DNA from: Phycisphaerae bacterium
GTDB lineage: Bacteria; Planctomycetota; Phycisphaerae; UBA1845
Reading direction: 5' to 3'
DNA: 44,548 bases
NCBI GenBank assembly: GCA_029260135.1
Contig: JAJDDV010000220.1
Location: 1 to 44,548, forward strand
In this document: in pieces, positions 27,825 to 35,765 of the stretch
How the letters are laid out: each line of letters starts with the position of its first letter
How positions within the stretch are numbered: the stretch's first letter is position 1
The notes under the pieces: model-generated
Told to the model about the DNA's origin: nothing
The model's database searches: none
What the model saw: only the letters and a program-made list of their open reading frames with translations
Translations under genes and position numbers: made by a program

Positions 27825-27853
27825 TTGCGACGGCTGCTGCCGCACCCTATACT
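27825..27853 (+). promoter_or_regulatory. sigma-70-type promoter for the FmdB-like operon
   Basis: TTGCGA (27825-27830), 17-base spacer, TATACT (27848-27853), giving a short leader of about 37 bases before the ATG at 27897. Confidence 0.6.
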
Positions 27854-27896
27854 TGCCGATATCTTGGTACGGTCTTTACTGAGGAACACACGGTCC

Positions 27897-28139
27897 ATGC
27901 CAATCTACGAATACATCTGTGCCTCCTGCGGGCATGATTTTGAGGAACTCGCCCGTTCAATGTCGCGCGACTCGTCACCATCCTGTCCCTCGTGCGGTAA
28001 GGGCGGCGCTCGGCGCAAGCTCAGCGCGTTTGCGGCGCGTCAGAGCTCGCCCGGCGGTTCGCCCAGCGGCTGCCCCGTCAATCTTCCGAGCAGCGCCTGC
28101 GGACAATGCCATGAACTCGGCGGTCTATGTTCCCTGTGA
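27897..28139 (+). CDS. FmdB-family zinc ribbon protein
   Basis: 80 residues, starting MPIYEYICASCGHDFEEL, the standard opening of the FmdB/CxxC-CxxC family. The four zinc ligands are two CxxC pairs: CASC (about residues 9-12) and CPSC (about 32-35). The C-terminal half has two additional Cys (CGQC). Family members are small putative regulators found beside many unrelated genes, and their biochemical role is not settled. GAGG lies upstream and a good promoter precedes it. The next gene starts 23 bases after the stop, so the three small genes here are probably one transcript. Confidence 0.9.
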   Translation: MPIYEYICASCGHDFEELARSMSRDSSPSCPSCGKGGARRKLSAFAARQSSPGGSPSGCPVNLPSSACGQCHELGGLCSL

Positions 28140-28162
28140 TCCGGTCTCCACGGAGTGCTCGA

Positions 28163-28615
28163 TTGACAAGCCAGAATATCTCTCCGGTGATCCGCCTTCC
28201 GCTGGCCGGTATTCTGGCCTGGTTGGTTCCAGGATTGGGACACATCTTTCTGGGAGATCGTGCTCGCGGGCTGACCTGCCTCGTCACCGTCACCGTGACC
28301 TTCTGGTCCGGCGTCGCCATCGGCGGCGTTCGGTCCACCGTCGATCCGCAGCAGCGAAAGCTCTGGTTCATGGCGCAGCTCTGTACCGGCGGCAACACCC
28401 TCGGGGCCTACGCGCTGCACCAAAGCCTCAAAGCCGGTAACGCCAAGGCCGACGCCGCCAAGTCCATCGGTCATTGGAGCTCCGCTGACGTCGGCGTTCA
28501 CTACACCGGTGTCGCCGGTCTGTTGAATCTGCTCGTCATCTTCGACGCCATCGCCCGTGCGGATGCCGTGCCGACACGACGTTCAAGACGAAAACGAACG
28601 GAGCCTGCAACGTGA
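28163..28615 (+). CDS. small multi-helix membrane protein (DUF6677-like)
   Basis: About 150 residues from a TTG at 28163 with GGAG eight bases upstream; an ATG at 28127 would overlap the FmdB stop and adds an unlike sequence, so TTG is preferred. The N-terminus PLAGILAWLVPGLGHIFLGD is a Pro/Gly-rich hydrophobic hairpin seen in a family common in planctomycetes, which I recall as DUF6677. Two more hydrophobic segments follow, near WSGVAIGG and GVAGLLNLLVIFDAIA. Function is unknown. It is coupled to the next gene by a four-base GTGA overlap. Confidence 0.7.
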   Translation: MTSQNISPVIRLPLAGILAWLVPGLGHIFLGDRARGLTCLVTVTVTFWSGVAIGGVRSTVDPQQRKLWFMAQLCTGGNTLGAYALHQSLKAGNAKADAAKSIGHWSSADVGVHYTGVAGLLNLLVIFDAIARADAVPTRRSRRKRTEPAT

Positions 28616-28842
28616 GCGCCCAACTCGCCCAGATCTTCACGCAGGGGATGACCCTGAGCGGCCTTCAACGCCTGATGTTGATGCTGCCCCTGTGTCTGAG
28701 CATCGCCGTTATCTACAAAACGACCCGTTGTCAGCGCATGCAAGAGGTGCCGACGGCAGCCGCCGTGTTGTGGGGGACGATTGTCATCGGAATGTTTGCG
28801 GTCGGAATCGGGCTCTGGCTCCTCTTCCAGATCGCGGTCTGA
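28612..28842 (+). CDS. small two-helix membrane protein
   Basis: 76 residues, starting at a GTG that overlaps the previous stop (GTGA). Two hydrophobic helices: about 19-35 (GLQRLMLMLPLCLSIAVIY) and about 49-72 (AAVLWGTIVIGMFAVGIGLW). No family recognised. Translational coupling suggests it works with the DUF6677-like protein, perhaps as a membrane pair. Confidence 0.65.
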   Translation: MSAQLAQIFTQGMTLSGLQRLMLMLPLCLSIAVIYKTTRCQRMQEVPTAAAVLWGTIVIGMFAVGIGLWLLFQIAV

Positions 28843-28934
28843 CGTGCAGCTCGCTTTCTCCCTCGCGTTCCCGGATGGACTCGTAGCGTAGACGATGGCA
28901 TGCTCTCGGTTCCAATGTTCACGGTGGTGAGAAT

Positions 28935-29741
28935 ATGACGGCGACCGCGCAAGACGCTGCCCTTCATGAACCTCACGATCACGAGGTCGTGGGCGACACC
29001 GCCGAGCACATCAGCGAAGCCCGTCATCGCGCGCGACAGGTCTTGAGTGCCGAATCCCACCTCGGCTCCGTCGACGACTGGCGACGCGTACTCGTCGGCG
29101 CCAGAGACGCACTGATCCTCGTCTGGCTGACCTGGGTCGCGCTGCAAGGTTTCGGCGATCCGACATTCGGCGGTCTCATGCTGGTGACCATGGCCATCGC
29201 AGCCTCGTTGCTCTCAGGAATCTCGACCGGTCGCGCCACCCACGCCCAGGTGGAATACTACGCCGCCGAACTCGAACGCGAACGAACCGAAATCCGCGAT
29301 CACTTCGACCACGAGTGCGACGAAGTCCGCGCGCTCTACGCCGCCAAAGGTTTCCGCGAACCACTGCTCGGTCAGATCGTCGATACGCTTTCCGCGGACG
29401 ACGACCGCCTACTCAAGGTCATGATGGAAGAAGAGCTAGGCCTCTCCCTCCACCATGTACAACATCCGCTCATCGTCGGAAGCTGGAACTTCGTCGGCTC
29501 CTTGATCGCCGGTCTATCTCTCGCACTACCCGCCGTCTGGCTCGCACCCGCCGCCGAACGCGTATGGATCACTACCGGCGGCGCCGTCTTGCTCGTCCTC
29601 GTCTCAGTCCTCTCCTCGAGAGCGACCCGGCGCAGCGCCTTGGAGTTCTTCACCGTCGGCGTCCTGATGGCCGTCATCGTTGGCGGCGTGGTCTACTATC
29701 TGGCCCAGTGGTTTTCCGGTTTCCTGCCCCAGCCCGCATGA
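28935..29741 (+). CDS. VIT1/CCC1-type iron/manganese transporter family protein
   Basis: 268 residues. Two N-terminal hydrophobic helices (about 58-95, with ASLLSGISTGRATHAQVEYY after helix 2) are followed by a charged cytoplasmic insert (about 105-165; ERERTEIRDHFDHECDEVRA, EEELGLSLHH), then three hydrophobic helices (about 175-260). The Glu-rich insert between helices 2 and 3 corresponds to the metal-binding domain of VIT/CCC1 proteins, which move Fe2+ or Mn2+ across membranes. Assignment is by overall layout, not by a full set of known residues. GGTGGTGAG precedes the ATG. The P-type ATPase gene follows within 13 bases, which fits joint metal handling. Confidence 0.7.
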   Translation: MTATAQDAALHEPHDHEVVGDTAEHISEARHRARQVLSAESHLGSVDDWRRVLVGARDALILVWLTWVALQGFGDPTFGGLMLVTMAIAASLLSGISTGRATHAQVEYYAAELERERTEIRDHFDHECDEVRALYAAKGFREPLLGQIVDTLSADDDRLLKVMMEEELGLSLHHVQHPLIVGSWNFVGSLIAGLSLALPAVWLAPAAERVWITTGGAVLLVLVSVLSSRATRRSALEFFTVGVLMAVIVGGVVYYLAQWFSGFLPQPA

Positions 29742-29754
29742 CACCAAGCATCCC

Positions 29755-31761
29755 ATGGACCTGAAACTCGGTTTCATCTTTACGCCGGTCAGCCACGCCT
29801 CAAAACCGGTCCTTTCTGACGATCCAGTGATCGACACGGAAGGTCCAGCCGCAGGCGTCTTCTTCACTCCGGAGGCTCAGTCCATTGAGCGAAACATGGG
29901 CCTGATCGTCGCCGTCGCGTCCGGCGTCGCGTTGGCCGTGGCGTGGATCATCGCGCTGTCCCACGGCCCCGATCCACTACGCAAGCTCTTCATTCTCCTG
30001 GCATTCGCCACCGCCGGAGTCCCCGCCCTCACCGAGGTATGGAGTAAGCTCAGCAAGTTCAGGATCGACATCGATCTACTGATGTTGCTCGGCGCCGTGC
30101 TCGCCGCCTACATCGGAAGCCCGTTCGAGGGTGCCCTGCTACTCTTCCTCTTCGCGCTCTCCGGAGGGCTCGAGGCTTTCGCCGTTCGGCGCACGCAGAC
30201 CGCGATCGTCGCCCTGCGCCGACTCACCCCGACCGAAGCCACCGTGATGGACGGCGAAACCACCCACCGCGTGTCACTCCGCCAGGTCGCCATCGGCGCC
30301 GCGCTCCTCGTCCGACCCGGCGAGAAAGTGCCACTCGATGGCATCGTTTTGGGGGGAAGCTCCTCCCTTGACGAGTCCGCCATCACCGGCGAGTCGATCC
30401 CGCGCGATTGCACCGTCGGCGATGCGGTCTTCGCCGGCACCCAAAACCTCAACGGCCGACTCGAAGTGCGTGTCACCAAACTCGCCGCCGATACCACCCT
30501 CGCCAAGGTCGTCAAGCTCGTCACCGAGGCACGCCTCAAGCCCGCCCGCGCCCAACGCCTCATCGACCGGATCGGGCCGCCGTATTCCATCGGCGTCATA
30601 TTCGGATCCGTGCTCGTGGCGGTGGGGGGCGCTCTGCTGTTCGACCTGACCGCCCAGCAGGCCATTCACCGTGCCATCGCCGTCCTCATCGTCGCAAGCC
30701 CCTGCGCCCTGATCATCGCCACACCCGTCGCCTATCTCTCCGCCATCGCCGCCGCCGCCCGGCAAGGCGTCCTCGTCAAAGGCGGCGCGCACCTCGAAAT
30801 CGTCGCCAAAGCGCGGGCTGTCGCGTTCGACAAAACCGGCACGCTGACCACAGGTCACGTTCGCCTCGTCGAAATCGGCTTCGACGACATCGGCGAAACC
30901 GAGGCTCTCCGAATCGCCGGCGCGATCGAATCCTCCAGCACCCATCCGCTCGCAAACGCCGTCAGCGAAGAAGTGAAACATCGCGATCTCACTCCCTACG
31001 CCGTCACCGACTACACCGCCACACCGGGACAGGGCGCCGAAGGCACCGTCAACAACCGCCGCGTCTGGGTAGGCCGCCCTGAATGCGTCACCGACCGCGC
31101 GCCACACGACGCCGCCCAATCCTTCCTGCAACGTACCGAGCAGCTCCGCCGAAACGGCAGGACCGTCTCCGCTGTCGTCATCGACGACAGGGTCGGATAC
31201 CTCGCCTTCGAGGACACTGTGCGCGACGGATCACCGGCCTGCATCACCCGCTTGCGAGATCAGGGCATCCACCGCGTCGACATGCTGACGGGCGATCACA
31301 AGATCATCGCCGAGCAGGTCGCCTCGCGCCTCTCGCTGGACGGCTACCTCGCCGAGCTGGCCCCAGAAGACAAACTCGCCGCCGCCGAGCGCCTCAAAGC
31401 CGACCATGGCTCGCTCGTTCTCGTCGGCGACGGCATCAACGACGCCCCCGCGCTCGCCCACGCGGACGCCGGAATCGCCATGGGCTCGATGGGCGCGGAC
31501 GTCGCACTCGACGCCGCCGACATCGTTCTCATGCAAGACCGCATCGAACGCGTGGCGTGGCTCCACAAGCATGCCTTGCGCACCGCCTCCATCGTCCGAC
31601 AGAACCTCACGCTGGCCATCGCCGTCATTGCCGTGCTCAGCGTCTTCGCGATGATGGGGCGCATCCCGCTGCCGCTCGCCGTTATAGGCCACGAAGGTAG
31701 CACCGTACTTGTCGCACTCAACGCACTGCGACTCCTGCGAACCGGAGAAAACGAAGCATGA
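29755..31761 (+). CDS. P1B-type heavy-metal ATPase (P1B-4-like, SPC motif)
   Basis: 668 residues from the ATG at 29755; an upstream in-frame ATG at 29680 lies inside the previous gene. There is no N-terminal metal-binding (GMTC) domain. Eight-helix layout: actuator TGES (ITGESIPRD, about residue 220), ion-site SPC (Ser315-Pro316-Cys317), phosphorylated Asp359 in DKTGTLT, the HP motif in SSTHPLA, hinge GDGINDAPALAHADAG, and the last helix HEGSTVLVALNALRLL. SPC in place of CPC is the mark of the P1B-4 group, which exports Co2+, Zn2+ or Fe2+. With a VIT/CCC1-type gene just upstream, Fe2+ or Co2+ export is the best guess. It overlaps the next gene by ATGA. Confidence 0.87.
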   Translation: MDLKLGFIFTPVSHASKPVLSDDPVIDTEGPAAGVFFTPEAQSIERNMGLIVAVASGVALAVAWIIALSHGPDPLRKLFILLAFATAGVPALTEVWSKLSKFRIDIDLLMLLGAVLAAYIGSPFEGALLLFLFALSGGLEAFAVRRTQTAIVALRRLTPTEATVMDGETTHRVSLRQVAIGAALLVRPGEKVPLDGIVLGGSSSLDESAITGESIPRDCTVGDAVFAGTQNLNGRLEVRVTKLAADTTLAKVVKLVTEARLKPARAQRLIDRIGPPYSIGVIFGSVLVAVGGALLFDLTAQQAIHRAIAVLIVASPCALIIATPVAYLSAIAAAARQGVLVKGGAHLEIVAKARAVAFDKTGTLTTGHVRLVEIGFDDIGETEALRIAGAIESSSTHPLANAVSEEVKHRDLTPYAVTDYTATPGQGAEGTVNNRRVWVGRPECVTDRAPHDAAQSFLQRTEQLRRNGRTVSAVVIDDRVGYLAFEDTVRDGSPACITRLRDQGIHRVDMLTGDHKIIAEQVASRLSLDGYLAELAPEDKLAAAERLKADHGSLVLVGDGINDAPALAHADAGIAMGSMGADVALDAADIVLMQDRIERVAWLHKHALRTASIVRQNLTLAIAVIAVLSVFAMMGRIPLPLAVIGHEGSTVLVALNALRLLRTGENEA

Positions 31762-32543
31762 TCGATCTCAAAGGAAAACGTGCCCTCGTCTGCGGAAGCT
31801 CGCACGGCATAGGCCTCGCCTGCGCCAAGGAGTTAGCCGCGCACGGCGCCGCCGTCACACTCCTCGCCCGCGAGGAGAAGGCACTTGGCGAAGCCGTTGC
31901 ATCGCTCGCCATAAGTTCCGGCCAAACGCACAGTGTCATCGTGGCTGATTCCGCACATCCGGATCAACTCGAATCCTCCGTGCGCGCACACATCGATGCC
32001 AACGGTTCGTTTCAGATCCTCGTCAACAACACGGGCGGACCGCCCTCCGGTCCGATCCTCGACGCCGACCCCGACGCCTTCGCCACGGCCATCAGCAACC
32101 ACGTGATCTGCAATCATCGCCTCGCCAAAACGTTGCTGCCCGGAATGAAAGAGGTCGGCTACGGTAGGATCATCAACATCATCTCCACCTCGGTGATCCT
32201 TCCGATCGCCGGACTCGGCGTTTCGAACACCACACGCGGCGCCGTGGCCAACTGGGGCCGAACCTGGGCGGCCGAACTCGCACCGCTGGGCATCACCGTC
32301 AACAACGTACTCCCCGGCTACACCGACACTGAGCGCCTGAATTCGCTTTTCCAGAAGAAGGCAAAGCGGAGCGGTTCCACGCCCGACAGGGTCAAGGCCG
32401 ATACGATCGCGGCCATTCCGATGCGGCGGCTCGCCGACCCCGCCGAGATCGGCGCCGTGGTCGCGTTCCTCGCCTCGCCCGCCGCGTCGTACCTCACCGG
32501 CGTGAACCTCCCCATTGACGGAGGCCGCACGGCCATCCAATAG
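31758..32543 (+). CDS. short-chain dehydrogenase/reductase, divergent active site
   Basis: 261 residues with the Rossmann fold of the classical SDR family. The cofactor loop GSSHGIGLA is at about 13-21, then NNTG (about 91) and IINIISTSV carrying the catalytic Ser. The canonical YxxxK is replaced by SNTTR (SNTTRGAVANW): the usual Tyr is Ser and the usual Lys is Arg. I recall a divergent SDR subfamily with 'SNTxR' here, so this may be inherited rather than damage. The end LTGVNLPIDGG is typical of acyl-ACP-reductase-like members. Substrate unknown. It starts within the ATPase stop (ATGA), so it is co-translated with the metal genes, though a functional link is not obvious. Confidence 0.82.
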   Translation: MIDLKGKRALVCGSSHGIGLACAKELAAHGAAVTLLAREEKALGEAVASLAISSGQTHSVIVADSAHPDQLESSVRAHIDANGSFQILVNNTGGPPSGPILDADPDAFATAISNHVICNHRLAKTLLPGMKEVGYGRIINIISTSVILPIAGLGVSNTTRGAVANWGRTWAAELAPLGITVNNVLPGYTDTERLNSLFQKKAKRSGSTPDRVKADTIAAIPMRRLADPAEIGAVVAFLASPAASYLTGVNLPIDGGRTAIQ

Positions 32544-32607
32544 CGCTCTGAGCTGCAGGCTTTAGCCTGTGCGATGCCACGACTCCCCAGAGCCGACCTC
32601 GGTTGGC

Positions 32608-32637
32608 CCAGGTCGTTAGCGCAGCGCTGACCTGGGG
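32608..32637. repeat. nested hairpin
   Basis: CCCAGGTC / GACCTGGG arms enclose a second stem AGCG / CGCT. It is not followed by T, so it is probably a repeat-type palindrome and not a terminator. Confidence 0.5.
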
Positions 32638-32706
32638 GGCTGATTCGTCCACCATCGGGTGTCCCGAACGCACCAACACACTCCGCTCCCCCCTTTTTAC
32701 AAGCAC

Positions 32707-32730
32707 GTAGGGTCCGCTGTGCGGACCATC
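32707..32730 (+). repeat. palindromic repeat family E, copy 2
   Basis: Core GGTCCGCTGTGCGGACC, differing from the copy at 26663 by one base. It lies between the SDR gene and the next membrane protein. Confidence 0.75.
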
Positions 32731-32848
32731 TGAACGCCGCCGGCTGACGGCCAGTCGTCTCTGGCTTTCTCCCACCTCGCAACCTTCACAGTCCTCGCGC
32801 GTAGAATGTTCTGAGCGTTCTCGATGACCACTCGTTGGGAGACTTCGC

Positions 32849-33982
32849 ATGACCCGGCCCGCCGTTGGGCGATACCTTGGGATTGTCCTTTGTTACCTGA
32901 CGTGGCTCTTGTTGATCGGTGCCTTTGACGGGCATTGGGGCCCGCTCCACCGTGAGTGGGCACCGCAAGAGAACACCCGTTATCTTCTCACCTACCACGA
33001 CTTTCGTGTTCGTCTTGTTCGGCTCACAGTCGGTCTCCCGTGGCCGGATAGCGGGTTTCCGTCGCTCTTAGCCGCCGCAGCGGACGTAAGGCACAGCCCA
33101 GTTCCTCTGCTGAACTGGGGAACCGAAGTTACTCGAGGCATTCGCGGTACCCAAGTAACGAGACGGGAGCACGCGATGTCGCTGAAGATACCGATCGGTA
33201 TCGTTTTCGTGATCTATGTCGTGGTGTGGCTCATACTCGTCCGAAAGCGTCTTTGGCTGACCATACTCGAGATCGTTCGGCCCACGAGGTTGCACGCGCG
33301 CCTGGAGCGAACGCGCAGAGTCGCACGGCGGGCGGTTGTCCTTCTGTGTACCGGATGTTGCCTGCTCTTCCTGGTGCCCGCCGGCCTTGGGGCGCTGACA
33401 TGGTGCGGTGTGAGTCTTCGGTCGACGTGGGACATTGGGCGGTACCGCCTGATTGTCAGGGAGGGTGAGGGTAAACAGACTTTGTATTTGAGGGATCGTC
33501 AGAAATCAGACAGGACCTATCAGAGTACGGTATCGGTCTTGCTCATTCATCCCGGAGGATTCATCGGCCACTACAATACGCGCGTGGCGAAGGAGAGAGT
33601 GCCATCCGAAAAACAGTTCCGATGGATGGGGATTATGTGGCAGCAATACCTCGATCGCTACGGCGCTCGGGTGAGGAGTGTCGCGGAGGGGGACAACTCA
33701 TCCACAGAGGTGCGACGCTTCCTGCAGAACACAAAGCCATGGGGATATTTCTTTGCCGTTCCAACCTGGTTCCCGATGATCGTCTTTGGCCCCTGGCCGA
33801 TGATCGCTTTCTTTCGCGGCCCCTGGCGGCGCGCGAGACGCCGACTGCACGGCTACTGCCTTCAATGCGGATACAACCTGACCGGGTTGCCCGAACCGCG
33901 TTGTCCCGAGTGCGGAACGACCTTCGAGCCCGAGGATCAGCCAGCCGGCGCGGAGTTGAACACATTCCTGGCTGTCGAGTGA
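32849..33982 (+). CDS. membrane protein with C-terminal zinc ribbon; possible internal start
   Basis: 377 residues. Hydrophobic segments lie at about 10-25, 110-130, 155-180 and 300-325. The C-terminus has a zinc ribbon CLQCGYNL..PRCPECG, a tail common on planctomycete membrane proteins of unknown role. The stretch at residues about 60-109 (LLAAAADVRHSPVPLLNWGT, then VTRREHA) does not look like the rest. An in-frame ATG at 33176 has GGGAG six bases upstream and begins a fresh hydrophobic segment (MSLKIPIGIVFVIYVVVWLI). The true protein may therefore start at 33176, with 32849-33175 a remnant of another copy joined in frame. A related zinc ribbon is found at 35818-36273. Confidence 0.6.
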   Translation: MTRPAVGRYLGIVLCYLTWLLLIGAFDGHWGPLHREWAPQENTRYLLTYHDFRVRLVRLTVGLPWPDSGFPSLLAAAADVRHSPVPLLNWGTEVTRGIRGTQVTRREHAMSLKIPIGIVFVIYVVVWLILVRKRLWLTILEIVRPTRLHARLERTRRVARRAVVLLCTGCCLLFLVPAGLGALTWCGVSLRSTWDIGRYRLIVREGEGKQTLYLRDRQKSDRTYQSTVSVLLIHPGGFIGHYNTRVAKERVPSEKQFRWMGIMWQQYLDRYGARVRSVAEGDNSSTEVRRFLQNTKPWGYFFAVPTWFPMIVFGPWPMIAFFRGPWRRARRRLHGYCLQCGYNLTGLPEPRCPECGTTFEPEDQPAGAELNTFLAVE

Positions 33983-34083
33983 TCGTATGTTGTCAACCCA
34001 TCAACCCCCAGCTCAGCGCTTCGCTAACGAGGTGGGCCACGCAGCTACATGCTTGAAAATGTGCGACCCAAGGCATCTATCTT

Positions 34084-34100
34084 CGACCCTTTCAGGGTCG
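34084..34100. repeat. hairpin CGACCCT/AGGGTCG
   Basis: Perfect seven-base stem with loop TTC. A related 'GATCCTGAAGGGGTCG' occurs in reverse sense around 123-138. Confidence 0.55.
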
Positions 34101-34122
34101 TGATGGTTGTGGGTGGGGCGGT

Positions 34123-34160
34123 CCGGTGGTGACGACCGCCTTCGGCGGTCTTACCACCGG
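34123..34160. repeat. nested cruciform-type hairpin
   Basis: Outer arms CCGGTGGT / ACCACCGG enclose a second perfect stem GACCGCC-ttc-GGCGGTC. Fifteen paired positions in 38 bases. Confidence 0.7.
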
Positions 34161-34170
34161 CTAAGATCTG

Positions 34171-34187
34171 GCAGCCTTTCAGGCTGC
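34171..34187. repeat. hairpin repeat family A, copy 2
   Basis: GCAGCCT-ttc-AGGCTGC, the exact reverse complement of 5-21. Confidence 0.7.
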
Positions 34188-34227
34188 ACAGGCGCATTAA
34201 GAAGGCGCCTCGCACAATGCACAACCG

Positions 34228-34258
34228 CATGCCCGCGCCATTGGTCTGGGCATGGCAC
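34228..34258 (+). repeat. palindromic repeat family F, copy 1
   Basis: GCATGCCCGCGCC..TGGGCATGGCAC. It is related to the tandem pair at 41121-41213. Confidence 0.65.
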
Positions 34259-34268
34259 ACACCCAGAG

Positions 34269-34299
34269 CATGGCGGCGCTTCGCTTGGCCATGGCACCC
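34269..34299 (-). repeat. palindromic repeat family D, copy 2
   Basis: Reverse complement of 312-342 with one mismatch in 31 bases. Confidence 0.8.
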
Positions 34300-34334
34300 A
34301 ACGAAGAACGGTCGACGGCTGATCACTGACCCTG

Positions 34335-35693
34335 ATGACTGACAACTCTCTCCCCTTTGACATTCAACCAGCGCACGAATATAATCCAGCGTTCGATCAT
34401 CACCGGGCCGAAGAGGATAAAACCAACGTGAACCGAGTCACCGAAGAGTGGGCGGCCAGTCCGCACCCCGAGAACAGCAGCAGTACGAATCAACCCGCCG
34501 GCGAGCGCACCCCGAGTGTCACGGCCCCGGTCGTCAATTCAGCTACTCCCGACTTCTTCAACGTCGAGACGCTTCTATCCGAAGACGAGCGACAGATCCG
34601 CGACGCGGTCGGTCGATTCGTCGACGACCGCGTTCTGCCCATCATCGCCGACTGTTTCGAGAACGAGCGCTTTCCCGCAGAACTGATCCCCGAGATGGCC
34701 GGGCTAGGCCTCTTCGGTCCGACCCTTCACGACTACGGTTGCGCGGGCATCAACAATGTTGCCTACGGACTCATCCTGCAGGAACTCGAGCGCGGCGACA
34801 GCGGCCTCCGAAGCTTCGTCTCCGTCCAGAACGGTCTGTGCATGTTCCCGATCCACACCTACGGTTCGGAAGAGCAGCGGCAGCGCTGGCTGCCGGAGAT
34901 GGCCAAGGGCGAAGCTATCGGCTGCTTCGGACTGACCGAACCGGACGGCGGCAGTGACCCCGGAACGATGAAAACAACGGCCGACAAGCGCGGCGGCGAC
35001 TGGGTGCTCAACGGCGCCAAAATGTGGATTACCAGCGGTTCCGTGGCCGACATCGCAGTCGTTTGGGCTCAGACGACCGACGGTATGCGCGGCTTCCTCG
35101 TCGAGAAGGACACCCCCGGGTACACGACGCGCGACATACCGCACAAGTTCTCGCTTCGCGCCTCGGTCACGAGCGAGCTCTTCTTCGACAACTGCAAGAT
35201 TCCGCTGGCCAATCAACTTCCGCTTGCGACGGGTCTTTCCGCGCCGCTCAGCTGTCTGACCAAAGCGCGCTTCGGTATTGCCTGGGGTGCGATCGGAGCC
35301 GCCGTTGCCTGCTATCAGGAAGCGCTGGCATTCTGCCGAGAGCGAACGCTCTTCGGCGAGCCGCTGATCCATAAGCAGATCGTCCAGGTTCGCCTGGCAG
35401 ACATGGTTCGACGGATCACCAACGCCCAGCTTCTGGCGCTTCAGCTAGGTCGGCTGAAGGACAACGGGCAACTCCACCACACGCAGGTCTCCATGGCCAA
35501 GTGGAACAACGTCCGGATGGCTCTCGACATCGCGCGCGACGCCCGCGACCTGCTGGGCGCCGGCGGCATCAGCACCGAGTGTTCGCCCGTCCGCCACATG
35601 CTCAACCTCGAGAGCGTCATCACGTACGAAGGCACCGAGACGATCCACCAGCTCGTCGTCGGCCGCGAGATCACCGGAACGGCGGCACTCTAG
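34335..35693 (+). CDS. acyl-CoA dehydrogenase, glutaryl-CoA dehydrogenase-like
   Basis: 452 residues. Oxidises an acyl-CoA at the alpha-beta bond using FAD, passing electrons to ETF. The sequence tracks glutaryl-CoA dehydrogenase closely: SVQNGLCMFPIHTYGSEEQR, GCFGLTEPDGGSDPGTM, KMWITSGSVADIAVVWAQT, KFSLRASVTSE, ARFGIAWGAIGAA, and the catalytic base Glu432 in TYEGTETIHQL. This enzyme acts late in lysine/tryptophan breakdown; the decarboxylating activity is inferred. The first 75 residues are a Ser/Thr/Pro-rich extension absent from the family. The ATG at 34335 lies in repeat-like DNA, so a GTG at 34428 (AGAGG upstream) or later may be the true start. No other genes of the pathway are nearby. 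Confidence 0.85.
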   Translation: MTDNSLPFDIQPAHEYNPAFDHHRAEEDKTNVNRVTEEWAASPHPENSSSTNQPAGERTPSVTAPVVNSATPDFFNVETLLSEDERQIRDAVGRFVDDRVLPIIADCFENERFPAELIPEMAGLGLFGPTLHDYGCAGINNVAYGLILQELERGDSGLRSFVSVQNGLCMFPIHTYGSEEQRQRWLPEMAKGEAIGCFGLTEPDGGSDPGTMKTTADKRGGDWVLNGAKMWITSGSVADIAVVWAQTTDGMRGFLVEKDTPGYTTRDIPHKFSLRASVTSELFFDNCKIPLANQLPLATGLSAPLSCLTKARFGIAWGAIGAAVACYQEALAFCRERTLFGEPLIHKQIVQVRLADMVRRITNAQLLALQLGRLKDNGQLHHTQVSMAKWNNVRMALDIARDARDLLGAGGISTECSPVRHMLNLESVITYEGTETIHQLVVGREITGTAAL

Positions 35694-35765
35694 TCCTCTC
35701 GGTCGTCAGCTGAGGGCTCTTGCAGGAAGGCCGGAGGGGGCCGGTGTTTCCGGTAGGTCAGTACA

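Larger units (their letters stand above)
32544..32848. other. intergenic region with hairpins and dispersed repeat
   Basis: About 300 bases holding CAGGCT-tt-AGCCTG (32556-32569) just after the SDR stop, the larger hairpin at 32608-32637, and family E repeat copy 2. The small open frames here cross these repeats. Confidence 0.5.
33983..34334. other. intergenic array of palindromic repeats
   Basis: No gene. Five palindromes follow each other between 34084 and 34299: 34084-34100, 34123-34160, 34171-34187, 34228-34258 and 34269-34299. Two of them have reverse-complement partners at the start of the window. Confidence 0.7.

Noticed and set aside
27641..27898. 85-codon minus-strand frame ending in a GTGA overlap with the ECF sigma start
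   Set aside because: The coupling looks tempting, but the frame lies over the plus-strand FmdB promoter and leader, has poor composition and no recognisable domain.
32608..32637. Strong hairpin after the SDR gene as a terminator
   Set aside because: No T-run on either strand and it lies among other palindromic repeats, so it is listed as a repeat.
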